A DNA stretch of 64,000 nucleotides from positions 52,982 through 116,981 of the forward strand of contig NZ_LMLE01000006.1 in assembly GCF_001422545.1 (NCBI RefSeq), written 5' to 3'. The DNA comes from Pedobacter sp. Leaf41. GTDB taxonomy: Bacteria; Bacteroidota; Bacteroidia; Sphingobacteriales; Sphingobacteriaceae. Under the pieces are notes generated by a model. That model was not told the origin of the DNA, did not search any database, and was given only the letters and a program-made list of their open reading frames with translations. Shown piece by piece: positions 1-8,770 of this stretch (the first letter of the stretch is position 1; the number at the start of each line of letters is the position of its first letter). The position numbers and the translations under genes were made by a program.

Positions 1-214
1 AATGACGACGGATGAGATGGATAAAATTCCTATCTGCGAAAATCACCGTGATCTGCGGGGAGTTTTGAGCCCAATGCAATTATAGATTTGGGTTTCCCGC
101 AGATTAAGAAGATTAACACAGATCTATGAGATGGCTTCGGTCGATGAAAATCGATTTCTAATGGACGACATGCTCACGGTACGCTTTCTCCAACATTTTT
201 CATATTTTTACACC

Positions 215-730
215 ATGAGCAAACCAACTATCCAAATTGAACCTAAACGCCCTGTTGATGTACTTTTTGATAAGTATGCGGAAAGCCACCAAAACGCAAC
301 CAATAAACTGGTGCATTGGATTTGTGTGCCATTGATCGTTTTTAGTTTACTGGGCTTGGTTTGGCAAATTCCATTTCCACATATTGGTTTTTTAGGCAAT
401 TACAATGGCTTCTTTAATTGGGCTTCTTTTCTGTTGGCATTTAGTTTATATTACTATTTCACGCTCTCGCCTATATTGTTTTTTTTAATGATTTGGGTGG
501 TAGGCTTGATGAGTTATATCATTGTGAAAATAGAGCAGTCTGTTGGTTTGGGGAGCGGGACAGCTTATGCGATTTATGCCGCCATATTTGTCGCTGCCTG
601 GGTAGGTCAATTTATCGGACATAAAATTGAGGGTAAAAAACCATCTTTTTTAGATGATGTTAAGTTTCTGTTAATCGGTCCGATTTGGTTATTGCACTTC
701 ATCTGCAAGAAAACGGGTATTAGGTACTAA
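215..730 (+). CDS. Mpo1-like (DUF962) membrane protein
   Basis: The 171-residue product resembles the Mpo1/YGL010w (DUF962) family. Yeast Mpo1 is an Fe(II)-dependent dioxygenase that alpha-oxidises 2-hydroxy fatty acids. Visible family features are a soluble N-terminus, His25 and His34 in a SHQNATNKLVHW segment, about four membrane segments (roughly 36-52, 66-83, 86-104, 116-134), and a conserved GQFIGHKIEGKKP segment with His136 near the C-terminus. The reading frame opens at 131, but the family homology begins at the ATG at 215, so that start is chosen; the extra 28 residues look untranslated. It stands alone, followed by the TonB receptor after 110 bp. Bacterial function is inferred from the family only. 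Confidence 0.8.
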   Translation: MSKPTIQIEPKRPVDVLFDKYAESHQNATNKLVHWICVPLIVFSLLGLVWQIPFPHIGFLGNYNGFFNWASFLLAFSLYYYFTLSPILFFLMIWVVGLMSYIIVKIEQSVGLGSGTAYAIYAAIFVAAWVGQFIGHKIEGKKPSFLDDVKFLLIGPIWLLHFICKKTGIRY

Positions 731-811
731 TCTAAAAGTAGCTAACATTAAATTAACCTTTAGCTAAACAAATCTTAATTAACATCTAACATACAGCTAA
801 CATTGTGGTAA

Positions 812-819
812 TAGCTTTG
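812..819 (+). promoter_or_regulatory. Putative -7 element for the TonB receptor gene
   Basis: TAGCTTTG fits the Bacteroidota -7 consensus TAnnTTTG and lies 22 bp before the TTG start at 842. No clear TTTG-type -33 box is seen at the expected distance, so this is a partial match. Confidence 0.4.
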
Positions 820-841
820 CCTAAAATTAAATACAGGCAAA

Positions 842-3637
842 TTGGACTTAATCACAATTTTTAAAAAGTCGGCATTAGTCATGCTGATTTCATTTCTAAG
901 CATTGCGGCTTACGCACAAACTGGTAAAATTTCTGGAACAGTTACCGATAAAAAAACCGGTGAAACCTTGATTGGGGTAACGGTTAAAATTAAGGGTACT
1001 GCTAAAGGCGTATCGACTGATGTTGATGGTCATTACACATTGCAAGCAATGGCTTCTGGAAAATACACCTTGGAGTTTTCTTACGTTGGATATCAAACTA
1101 AAGAAGTGTCTGATGTTGATGTAAAAGGGCCTGCTGTTACTAACTTAAGTGTAACATTGGCTGAGGCTGGTGGACAGAATCTTCAAGAGGTTGTTATTAA
1201 AGCGTCTTTTAAGCAAGAGTCAATTAATACATTGTATGCTCAGCAAAAAAATAGTGCATTAATCTCTGATGGGATTTCAAGCGAGCAAATCAAAAAGTCA
1301 CCAGATAGAAATACCTCTGATGTTTTAAAACGTGTTAGTGGCGCAACTATTCAAGATAATAAGTTTGTTATTGTACGGGGTTTAAGTGATCGTTATAATA
1401 CGGCCACACTTGATAATTCTACTTTACCAAGTACTGAAGCTAATAGAAAAGCTTTCTCTTTTGATATTGTACCATCGAACCTGGTAGATAAAATTACGAT
1501 AAGTAAAACGGCTACACCAGATTTGCCAGCAGATTTTGCAGGAGGTGCAGTACAGATTGTAACTAAAGATATTCCAGATCAAAACTTCCTGTCGTTTGGT
1601 GTTGGATATGGTTACAATTCTCAATCTACATTTAAAGATTTTTTAGGTACAAAGAAAAATGCACTTGCCTACTTAGGTTATGAAGATGGCGGGAAGCAGT
1701 TGGCCGAGAATTTCCCTACTCGTGAAGCAATCGCTGCCGGAACATTATCTAACGCTAAAAATATTGCCGCTTTAAAATCTTTTCCTACAGATAATTCTAT
1801 CAAAACTACAACTGCGCTACCTACTCAAAATTATCAATTTAATTTAGGTAGAGTGAAAAACTTTGAGAATGGGAATAAGTTCGGTGCAATGATTTCTGCA
1901 ACTTACAGGAATGCGCAAACGATTTACGAGAACAACGAACGTAATTTTTATATCTATAACTATAACGATAATCAATATAGGTTTTCGACCAATGTTGGGG
2001 GCTTAGCTAACTTTGCTTATAGTTTTGGAAAGAATAAAATTAGTTTCAAAAACATCTACAATAAAAATTACGACGATAATTATACTGTTCGTACAGGTAT
2101 TAGAGATGCCAATACGCTTAATCAATTCTATGCATATGATATTATGCAAAAATCTCTTTACAAGGCAACTTTAGAAGGTGATCATCAAATAGGCGAAGGG
2201 AATAGTAAACTGAAATGGACGGCATCATATAGCAATATTACTAATAATCAGCCTAATCAGTTAAAGCTTAATTACCAAAAAGCTTTAGCTGCTCAAAATG
2301 ATCCCTCAGTTCCCTATGAAGCAAATATCACATCTTTGGGTAAGGAAAATACGAGGTTGTTTTCTGATTTGAACGAGAATTTATATTCTGGAGAGGCTAA
2401 TTACATTACACCTTTCAAATTGTTTGATGCTTCTACTACTATGAAAGTGGGGTTAGGATCACAATATCGTGAAAGAACTTTCAATGCTCGTTTTGTGGGG
2501 GCACAATTACAAACTAACGATATCGACTTACAAACTCAGATCAGATCTTTGCCAATCACTGAAATCTATTCTCAATCATTAATAGAGTCTGGTGTTTACA
2601 AGTTGGCAGAGGTTGGTGGTCCATTAGATGATTACAATGCTAATTCATTTACTAATTATGGCTATTTAATGCTTGATCAAAAATTTGGTGAAAACTTTAG
2701 AGCAGTTTATGGAGCAAGGGTTGAAAACTATAATGTGAAGTTAATGAATACGTTGAGCACTTACGTTGATGATACACAGCTTGACGTACTCCCATCTGCG
2801 AACTTAACTTACAGCCTAACTAAAAAAGCCAATTTGCGTGCCGCTTACTACCGTACATTGGCAAGACCGGAATTTAGAGAACTTTCGTTAAATTCTTATT
2901 ATGACTACGAACAATTGAGTAATATTATCGGTAATCCAAATTTGAAAAGATCGATTATTGATAATTTTGATTTACGCTATGAAATTTATCCAGAAGCAGG
3001 ACAGCTTTTCTCGGTATCTGCTTTCTATAAGCGTTTTACAAATGCGATTGAAACTTATCGTTATGATGTATTATCAACTGTTGATGTTGCCTTTTTCAAT
3101 ACGCCAAAAGCTTATGTTTATGGTTTAGAGTTTGAGGGCAGAAAGAATTTAAACTTCATTAATGATGAAGGCTTCTTTAAAAATACCACTGCTTATTTCA
3201 ATTTATCAATAATTAAATCTAAGGTAACTAATCCAACAGATCAAGATTATATTGATAAAACTCGTCCAATGGTTGGTCAGTCTCCATATTTAATTAATGC
3301 AGGTTTACAGCACAGTGCTTTAGATAACAAGTTAAATTTCAATATTCTTTACAATAAAATTGGAAGAAGAATTGTACAGGCAGGTGGTATCCGTTTCCCA
3401 AGTACTTGGGAAAACCCGAGAGATGTAATCGATTTTCAAGCAAGCTACAAGGTAATTAAATCTAAAGGTGAGGTGAAGCTGAATGTTGGTGATATCTTAA
3501 ACCAAAGAAACACAGTATACTTCGATTATAACGGAGATAAAAAATACAATGGAAGTGTGGGTAACGGTGGAGACGAAACTTTTAGCTCTTACAAAAGCGG
3601 TACAAATATTTCATTATCATTCAACTACTCTTTTTAG
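842..3637 (+). CDS. TonB-dependent outer-membrane receptor
   Basis: A 931-residue TonB-dependent receptor that should import an unknown ligand across the outer membrane. The order is: signal peptide (residues 1 to about 25, ending AYAQ); carboxypeptidase-regulatory-like beta domain (about 28-110, with GTVTDKKTGETLIGV); plug domain (about 135-245, with VIVRGLSDRYN and GGAVQIVTKD); and a beta barrel to the C-terminus, which ends in the terminal Phe typical of barrel proteins. The start is a TTG: an in-frame stop at 812 excludes anything earlier, and the next ATG (881) would remove the lysines before the signal core. The next gene encodes a surface-type lipoprotein 85 bp downstream, suggesting a receptor/lipoprotein pair. 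There is no SusD homologue, so this is not a classic Sus locus. Substrate unknown. Confidence 0.9.
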   Translation: MDLITIFKKSALVMLISFLSIAAYAQTGKISGTVTDKKTGETLIGVTVKIKGTAKGVSTDVDGHYTLQAMASGKYTLEFSYVGYQTKEVSDVDVKGPAVTNLSVTLAEAGGQNLQEVVIKASFKQESINTLYAQQKNSALISDGISSEQIKKSPDRNTSDVLKRVSGATIQDNKFVIVRGLSDRYNTATLDNSTLPSTEANRKAFSFDIVPSNLVDKITISKTATPDLPADFAGGAVQIVTKDIPDQNFLSFGVGYGYNSQSTFKDFLGTKKNALAYLGYEDGGKQLAENFPTREAIAAGTLSNAKNIAALKSFPTDNSIKTTTALPTQNYQFNLGRVKNFENGNKFGAMISATYRNAQTIYENNERNFYIYNYNDNQYRFSTNVGGLANFAYSFGKNKISFKNIYNKNYDDNYTVRTGIRDANTLNQFYAYDIMQKSLYKATLEGDHQIGEGNSKLKWTASYSNITNNQPNQLKLNYQKALAAQNDPSVPYEANITSLGKENTRLFSDLNENLYSGEANYITPFKLFDASTTMKVGLGSQYRERTFNARFVGAQLQTNDIDLQTQIRSLPITEIYSQSLIESGVYKLAEVGGPLDDYNANSFTNYGYLMLDQKFGENFRAVYGARVENYNVKLMNTLSTYVDDTQLDVLPSANLTYSLTKKANLRAAYYRTLARPEFRELSLNSYYDYEQLSNIIGNPNLKRSIIDNFDLRYEIYPEAGQLFSVSAFYKRFTNAIETYRYDVLSTVDVAFFNTPKAYVYGLEFEGRKNLNFINDEGFFKNTTAYFNLSIIKSKVTNPTDQDYIDKTRPMVGQSPYLINAGLQHSALDNKLNFNILYNKIGRRIVQAGGIRFPSTWENPRDVIDFQASYKVIKSKGEVKLNVGDILNQRNTVYFDYNGDKKYNGSVGNGGDETFSSYKSGTNISLSFNYSF

Positions 3638-3722
3638 TCTTTACAATATGTTAACAGGATTTTAATCCTGAAGAAAAATTAAAAGTATCTCTTTGTAAAA
3701 AAAAACATTTAAAATAAAAAAA

Positions 3723-5177
3723 ATGAAAAACCAATTTCTACTACTTGCTTTAGCGGTGGTTTTATTCTCAACTTCTTGCAAGAAGAATATTATTGTTGAA
3801 GGACCTGCAACTGATGTTCCGACTGGTTCGACTTCAAATGTTGTAGAAGTATCTGGAGAAATTTCAGCAAATACAACTTGGTCGGCAAGTAAGATCTATT
3901 TATTAAGAGGCTTTGTGTTTGTAAGTAACAACGCTACTTTAACTATTGAGCCTGGAACAATTATTAAAGGAGATAAAGCTTCTAAAGGAACTTTGATTAT
4001 CACTCGTGGTTCAAAAATCAATGCAACTGGTACAGTTGATAAACCAATTGTATTTACTTCGGCTTTAGGAGCAGGTGCTCGTAGCCAAGGAGATTGGGGT
4101 GGAATTATCCTTTTAGGGAAAGCGCCAGTAAACCAAGGTACAGATGTTAAAATTGAAGGTGGTTTGGTTCAACCTACTGGAAAAGACGAAAAAGCATATA
4201 TTTATTATGGTGGTGCTGATGCAGCTGATAACTCTGGTGTAATGAAATATGTACGTATTGAATTTGGCGGTATTGCTTATTCAGTTGATAATGAGATCAA
4301 CGGGTTAACAATGGGAGGTGTTGGTAACGGTACAACTTTAGATTATGTTCAAGTTTATCGATCAGGAGATGATGCATTTGAATGGTTCGGTGGTACGGTA
4401 AATGCAAAACACTTACTGGCTATTGGTACCTGGGATGATGATTTTGATACAGATTTTGGTTACTCTGGTAATGTTCAGTTTGCGTTGGCACAACGTGTTT
4501 CAACTGTTGCCGATCAATCTCAATCTAATGGTTTCGAATCTGATAACAATGCAACAGGTACAGATCAATCACCAAAAACTTCTGCAGTATTTTCTAACGT
4601 AACTATTTTAGGCCCGATTAAAAAAGCTGGTGATTCTTATAATGCTAACTTCTACCACGGTGCTCAAATCCGTCGTAATTCTTCAATAAGTTTATTAAAC
4701 TCAGTAATTTCTGGTTTCCCAATTGGAATTTACATTGATGACACTAAAGTTATAACTGCTGGTTCTACTTCAGCAAATTTCACCACAGGAAGTATGGTTA
4801 TTGCTAATAACTTAATTTACGGTATAAAAAATACCGAAGTAAGTGTAAGTAATACAGCAGTAGCAGCAGCTATTGAATCCAAGTTACGTGCTGATAATAC
4901 TTTTGGGTCAGCGCTTTTCGCAAGCACACTGTTTAATACTCCGTATGCTTATGGAACAGATTTCGCAGCAAGTGGATTGGCAGCGGTTGCAAACTTCACT
5001 TTGTCGGCTAACTCAGCGGCAGCAACTGGGGCATCATTTACTAATGCTAAAGTTTCTAATGCTTTCTTTGATAAGGTAGATTATAAAGGTGCTTTTGGTT
5101 CGGTAAATTGGGCTTCTGGATGGGCTGATGCTGATCCTCAAGTACTAGCTTATACTACTCCGGGCGCAGTGAAATAA
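3723..5177 (+). CDS. Beta-helix-like lipoprotein, partner of TonB receptor
   Basis: A 484-residue predicted lipoprotein. A hydrophobic N-terminus ends in LFSTSC, with Cys19 as the likely lipidation site. The body shows short glycine- and asparagine-rich turns typical of a right-handed beta-helix (for example LTIEPGTIIKGDKAS and GTLIITRGSKINATG). An acidic DDDFDTDFGYSG stretch at about residues 238-250 could bind calcium (inference). Similar Bacteroidota proteins are often carried just downstream of a TonB receptor, as here, and some databases label them misleadingly as multidrug transporters; nothing here looks like a transporter. A strong terminator follows. Likely an exported surface or periplasmic partner that captures ligand or polysaccharide; true function unknown. 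Confidence 0.75.
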   Translation: MKNQFLLLALAVVLFSTSCKKNIIVEGPATDVPTGSTSNVVEVSGEISANTTWSASKIYLLRGFVFVSNNATLTIEPGTIIKGDKASKGTLIITRGSKINATGTVDKPIVFTSALGAGARSQGDWGGIILLGKAPVNQGTDVKIEGGLVQPTGKDEKAYIYYGGADAADNSGVMKYVRIEFGGIAYSVDNEINGLTMGGVGNGTTLDYVQVYRSGDDAFEWFGGTVNAKHLLAIGTWDDDFDTDFGYSGNVQFALAQRVSTVADQSQSNGFESDNNATGTDQSPKTSAVFSNVTILGPIKKAGDSYNANFYHGAQIRRNSSISLLNSVISGFPIGIYIDDTKVITAGSTSANFTTGSMVIANNLIYGIKNTEVSVSNTAVAAAIESKLRADNTFGSALFASTLFNTPYAYGTDFAASGLAAVANFTLSANSAAATGASFTNAKVSNAFFDKVDYKGAFGSVNWASGWADADPQVLAYTTPGAVK

Positions 5178-5198
5178 TTTTGAGAAGTTAAACTATAT

Positions 5199-5235
5199 AA
5201 AAAAAGGGTCAGAAATTAATTCTGACCCTTTTTTT
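5199..5235. terminator. Bidirectional intrinsic terminator
   Basis: A perfect stem GGGTCAGAA / TTCTGACCC (5206-5228) is flanked by an A-run on the left and a T-run on the right. It can stop transcription of the lipoprotein gene on the plus strand and of the small basic protein gene arriving on the minus strand. Confidence 0.85.
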
Positions 5236-5542
5236 ATGCGTTTTTATTTGCATCCGTTTTATCTTTCTTTCTACTCACTTTCTTTTCAATGGCCTCGTCA
5301 ACTGCTGTTACGAGTAAATTATCATCTTCCTTTATAAAAGGTGTAATAGAATCGTCTTTCTGCAATAAGGTTACTTTCTTCGAAAGTTGTTTTGCAAACT
5401 TCTCTATCACTTTATCTGTCTTTTTTGGTTTACCTACCTGGTTTACAAATTCGTTAAATGCTAGTGTTAATTTAGATTCTAATTCTTTACGTAATTTTTT
5501 GCTTGCCGATTGCTTTTTCGACCTGGATTTATTCTTCTTCAT
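5234..5542 (-). CDS. Small basic hypothetical protein
   Basis: A 102-residue protein with a strongly basic N-terminus (MKKNKSRSKKQSASKK), a central amphipathic helical segment and a basic C-terminus (KKVSRKKDKTDANK). No signal peptide or membrane segment. The composition suggests nucleic-acid or ribosome contact, but no family is recognised. The minus strand is preferred over the opposite frame because it gives a balanced soluble protein, has a TATCTTTG promoter box about 20 bp upstream and ends at a shared terminator; the opposite reading gives a Phe/Ser-rich sequence. Function unknown. Confidence 0.6.
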   Translation of the reverse strand: MKKNKSRSKKQSASKKLRKELESKLTLAFNEFVNQVGKPKKTDKVIEKFAKQLSKKVTLLQKDDSITPFIKEDDNLLVTAVDEAIEKKVSRKKDKTDANKNA

Positions 5543-5562
5543 TTAACTCATATGGATTTCTC

Positions 5563-5570
5563 CAAAGATA
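5563..5570 (-). promoter_or_regulatory. Putative -7 promoter element (TATCTTTG)
   Basis: Read on the minus strand this is TATCTTTG, a perfect TAnnTTTG box, 20 bp before the ATG at 5542. The same octamer precedes the OmpH-like and DUF2625 genes and rplK in this window. No convincing -33 box. Confidence 0.45.
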
Positions 5571-5686
5571 AAATTTCGTGAAGTTAAATTAATATTATGA
5601 TTATGTTAAGCGTAGGATTGGGAGTTAACATCAAAAATATTTTGTGTTATATTTATAATGATCTGTTCATCACTAAAGAAATAACC

Positions 5687-5845
5687 ATGGGTGTAAATTT
5701 GCCAGTTGTAATCGTAGTGGCCATAATAGTGGTTCTGTTAATTGTATTTATCATTAAGAGAAACCAAAAAGACAAAAAGAAATTCGAGCAGGAAATGATT
5801 GATGAAGAAATCCAGCCAGAAAAAGACGATAAAGAAAATATTTAG
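5687..5845 (+). CDS. Small single-pass membrane protein
   Basis: A 52-residue protein with one long hydrophobic segment (about residues 4-23, VNLPVVIVVAIIVVLLIVF) followed by a charged tail (KRNQKDKKKFEQEMIDEE). The frame is open from 5597, but the ATG at 5687 puts the membrane segment at the N-terminus, the usual form of such proteins. Its stop codon overlaps the stop of the convergent gene at 5842. No family recognised; possibly a small membrane-anchored accessory protein. Confidence 0.5.
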   Translation: MGVNLPVVIVVAIIVVLLIVFIIKRNQKDKKKFEQEMIDEEIQPEKDDKENI

Positions 5846-6117
5846 AAATTACTTCCTTCAGCTATCTCGCCACCTAAATCCAAGGTGTTTTGAAAGGCTT
5901 CCAGGTAAGCTAACAAATGCCTTTCCGCGTTGGCGTAAGAGGTAAATGTTGCAGCCGGCTCATTCGCATCGGCATCACTTTTGCTTTTAAAATAGTGGCT
6001 GATTTGAAACTTAAAGCTTTTCTCGTCATTAATCGGCGACATAATTCTGGCCTTAACCGGGTGGCCATGAACCTCAACAAAAAATTCTTTTAAAATATTA
6101 TAAATGACTACCGACAT
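5842..6117 (-). CDS. Small conserved-type hypothetical protein
   Basis: A 91-residue soluble protein beginning MSVVIYNILKEFFVEVHG. It is predicted alpha/beta with no signal peptide, Cys or membrane segment. Composition and codon use match the neighbours, and it ends in a 4-bp overlap with the convergent small membrane protein gene. It is the only sizeable frame in the interval. Not recognised as a named family. Confidence 0.55.
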   Translation of the reverse strand: MSVVIYNILKEFFVEVHGHPVKARIMSPINDEKSFKFQISHYFKSKSDADANEPAATFTSYANAERHLLAYLEAFQNTLDLGGEIAEGSNF

Positions 6118-6241
6118 AGGTTTTGTTTTTAACTAAAATTATTTAGTGAACTAAAGTACCTTAAAAGCAGTATAGTTTCGGTTTTTAGCAATAAGATTAC
6201 GTTTTGTTAATATTAAATTAACATCAATTATCGAAATACGA

Positions 6242-7456
6242 CTATTTTTTAATTGGCTCGTATGCGTAAACGATTTCGTAACTGGCATTTTTTAGATTGT
6301 TTGAAATCTGGCCAATTTTTAAATTTTGCGTTTGTGGAGTGGGTTCACAGAAGGAATATTTTTTGCCTTGATAGGTAATGAAACTCCCTACGGGTTTATC
6401 AAACTGAACGGCCATTGTTAAGTGTGTAGGGTAGAGCAAGGCAATCATCGGTAAATTATATATTTCCTTCACCAAAAAGAAAAACAATGCTGCCCGGTCA
6501 TCGCAGTCGCTATATTTATTTAGTAAAGTTTGTTCTGGAGATAATCTTTTCTCTTTACCGAAATTCTGGCCGTCATCTTCATATAAAAAAGCATATCGGG
6601 TAAATCGCATTAAATAATCTACCCCGTTTTTTTGATCCAGGTGTTTGGTGTTTTCTTTCAGAATTGGAATCAAAGAGCTGTAGGTTTCTCTACTCAATGG
6701 AATATTAAAATAGCTTTCGTAATCTACTACCGGATAGTTTTTGAATATTTTTTGTACTTCGTCATTCACTTTTAATTTAAAGTGGTAAACCTTTTGTTTA
6801 TAGCTAAATTGAAGATCCTTTTCTTCATAAGTTTCAGGTTTAAACTCGGGCATTCGTGTTACCTTATAAGAAAAGGGTTTGGTGGCTTCTGGTATCTTAA
6901 GTTTAACAGGAACGTAAACACTCTGCTTAAATAGTTTTCCATAATCGTGATAATTTAAGCACATATATTTTTTATCACCAATCATAAAGAAAGGGATATC
7001 GCTGATATCTTCATCGTTATTGACATAAAACACAATCTGATTATTGCCGATTGCAATTCTGGCATCGTAGCCGCATTTACTTAGTAAATACCATTTGTAA
7101 AGCGTATAACGAAAGTAATTCTCTGCCTTCGGACTAATCTCTTCGGCCGTTTTTCTGATCAGTTGATAGTAGATCCAATCGTTAAGATGATCTTTTTCCT
7201 GATAAGCCTTAAGTGCTGAAATGATTGTTCGGGTATCTGCTGACTCGATTTTACTATAAAAATTTAGGGCCTCGGCAGTCGTTGGCTTATTAACGGTAGA
7301 AATAATTAACGATGAATCTAAATTGAAGTTAAAAGTACCATCATAAAATTCAAATGATCGATTTTGAGCCATTACGGAAATTCCACAGAGCAGCATGTAT
7401 GTGAGCAACATCTGTCGAAATTTATTTATGTTAAAGCCTGTTTTCAATTCATTCAT
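6242..7456 (-). CDS. Secreted transglutaminase-like protein
   Basis: A 404-residue protein with an N-terminal hydrophobic signal sequence (about residues 15-30, LLTYMLLCGISVMAQ). The C-terminal part resembles a transglutaminase-like fold: Cys318 in KYSDCDDRAALF, His345 in YPTHLTMAVQF and an acidic residue in YSFCEPT give a Cys-His-Asp/Glu arrangement. The N-terminal 300 residues match nothing I recognise. Likely an exported peptidase- or transamidase-like protein, but the substrate is unknown. It is transcribed away from the small-RNA candidate at 7.6 kb, with its own upstream region. Confidence 0.65.
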   Translation of the reverse strand: MNELKTGFNINKFRQMLLTYMLLCGISVMAQNRSFEFYDGTFNFNLDSSLIISTVNKPTTAEALNFYSKIESADTRTIISALKAYQEKDHLNDWIYYQLIRKTAEEISPKAENYFRYTLYKWYLLSKCGYDARIAIGNNQIVFYVNNDEDISDIPFFMIGDKKYMCLNYHDYGKLFKQSVYVPVKLKIPEATKPFSYKVTRMPEFKPETYEEKDLQFSYKQKVYHFKLKVNDEVQKIFKNYPVVDYESYFNIPLSRETYSSLIPILKENTKHLDQKNGVDYLMRFTRYAFLYEDDGQNFGKEKRLSPEQTLLNKYSDCDDRAALFFFLVKEIYNLPMIALLYPTHLTMAVQFDKPVGSFITYQGKKYSFCEPTPQTQNLKIGQISNNLKNASYEIVYAYEPIKK

Positions 7457-7591
7457 ATTTGGTTACATTAAATTTACATCTTATTAACCTAAAAGCAACA
7501 ATTTCTTTATGTTAAGAATTTTGGATGTTGTTCACGTATATTTAACACGGATTTTACGCTATTATAGATTAGATAGAAATTTTTGAAAATT

Positions 7592-7625
7592 TTTGTTGTT
7601 AATTCAAACTTAAATTATACTTTTG
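7592..7625 (+). promoter_or_regulatory. Bacteroidota-type promoter of the small-RNA candidate
   Basis: TTTGTTG at 7592-7598 (-33 type), about 19 bp, then TACTTTTG at 7618-7625, a perfect TAnnTTTG. This is one of the best promoter matches in the window. The predicted start is near 7630. Confidence 0.65.
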
Positions 7626-7628
7626 CCA

Positions 7629-7721
7629 ATGCAAGGGGTGAGAGCCTTGCATCACAATCATAAAGATTGAGAGCGTTAATTTAGATAAAGGTTACAACAG
7701 CGATTGTTGTAACCTTTTTTT
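7629..7721 (+). ncRNA. Candidate small RNA (~90 nt)
   Basis: A compact transcription unit without a convincing gene. A consensus promoter at 7592-7625 is followed immediately by an 8-bp hairpin (ATGCAAGG / CCTTGCAT, loop GGTGAGAG, 7629-7652), an unpaired AU-rich linker, and a perfect 13-bp terminator hairpin with a T-run (7687-7721). The upstream gene runs the other way and the downstream gene starts 36 bp after the terminator, so this is either a free-standing sRNA or a terminated leader of the GNAT pseudogene. Not recognised as a known RNA family. Confidence 0.55.
7687..7721 (+). terminator. Intrinsic terminator of the small-RNA candidate
   Basis: A 13-bp perfect stem (AAAGGTTACAACA / TGTTGTAACCTTT) with a 5-nt loop, running into seven T residues. 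Very strong by appearance. Confidence 0.85.
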
Positions 7722-7756
7722 GTATAAATTAAAATAAACCATCTAAATTTAATCTC

Positions 7757-8614
7757 ATGAGCAATGTTAAGATTTCATCAGCCGGGGTAGCCGATTTTGC
7801 AATTGTGCAAGACATCGCCAAAAAAACTTTTTACGAAACTTTTTCGAGTAGCAATTCCGAGCAAACTATGCAAGATTATTTGTTTACAAGTTTTAGTGAC
7901 GAGAAAGGTAGGCAGAGTTACCGATTCTTTATTTTTTATTGCCCTTGATGAAGGGCCAGTAATTGGCTACTTAAAGGTAAATATGAATGATGCTCAAACT
8001 GAGGTTAATTTATTTCATAAAAATCAATATGATTGACGTTATCACAGGGCTTTTTATTCTGCAATTTGTATTCCCCTCTTTTAGAGGGGTGGCCGCACTT
8101 TGCGGACGGGGTGTTTATTTGTCTTGGCCAGACGGGCTTTTTTCTTTTGACAACAAAAGAAACAAAATTGCCGGCTGAAAATTTCTGTATTAAAGTTTCT
8201 GCTTGGGCTTGAACAGTACAGCCCCAAAAATTTGTTAGGCCGGTTTAAAGTAGAACGGAGAAACAGTACTTTGGCCTTAAAAACTGCAAAAATAAGTCGA
8301 GCTTAATCCGCTTATTTATAGCTACTTAACAAATAACGTCAATGGTAGCTTCAGGAAAGCGACTCATTAGAAATTGAGCGCATTTATGTGAAAGCCGAAT
8401 ACCATGGTAAAAGCGTTGGGCAATTGCTTTATAACAAGGCAATCGAAATTGCATATCAATCCCATAAAAAATCGATGTGGCTAGGCGTATGGGAATAAAA
8501 CCCTAAGGCAATCAGGTTTTATGAAAAAAATGGTTTTGTTCCATTTAGTAAGCATGTATTTAAAATGGGCGATGAAGCGCAAACTGACATTATTATGCGG
8601 AAGGCATTAGACTA
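7757..8614 (+). pseudogene. GNAT N-acetyltransferase, disrupted
   Basis: Pieces of one GNAT acetyltransferase lie in order but are broken three times. The N-terminus (MSNVKISSAGVADFAI..) runs from 7757. An extra G in GG at 7907-7908 shifts the frame, after which LFFIALDEGPVIGYLKVN continues in another frame to about 8003. A foreign segment of ~345 bp follows. The C-terminal half resumes at about 8349 with LEIERIYVKAEYHGKSVGQL (the acetyl-CoA-binding motif region) and runs to FYEKNGFVPFSKH. A TAA at 8496-8498 interrupts VWE..NPKAIRFY and the natural stop is at 8614. All family landmarks are present, so this is a recently inactivated gene. Confidence 0.85.
8004..8348. mobile_element. Non-coding insertion with inverted repeats in the GNAT gene
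   Basis: About 345 bp separates codons that should be adjacent in the acetyltransferase (..NDAQTE / LQESDSLEIERI..). It contains an 11-bp perfect inverted repeat, ATTGACGTTAT at 8032-8042 and ATAACGTCAAT at 8333-8343, and an internal hairpin CCCCTCTTTTAGAGGGG near 8074-8090. No transposase is encoded, so it resembles a MITE or another short Bacteroidota intergenic element. Exact borders and a target-site duplication could not be fixed by eye; the inverted repeats may be the true ends. Confidence 0.6.
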
Positions 8615-8770
8615 GCTTACATTAAGGCAGAGCAGAAATTTATCATCTAGGTGCTTAAATTTTCTGCAAATTTTATAACAGAGAGTTAATTTCTTCTTAA
8701 CAATACATCCTCATATTTGTGGCATAAATATTTGGTTAGTATTTATAAAGTTTAGGTTAGTTGATAACAA

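Noticed and set aside
5289..5546. Plus-strand 85-aa ORF opposite the small basic protein
   Set aside because: Phe/Ser-rich shadow; the minus-strand frame has a promoter box, terminator and plausible composition.
7629..7670. 13-codon peptide with HHNH, possible His-attenuator leader
   Set aside because: No his gene follows, only a degraded GNAT gene, and the His run is short and interrupted; the RNA hairpin explains the sequence better.
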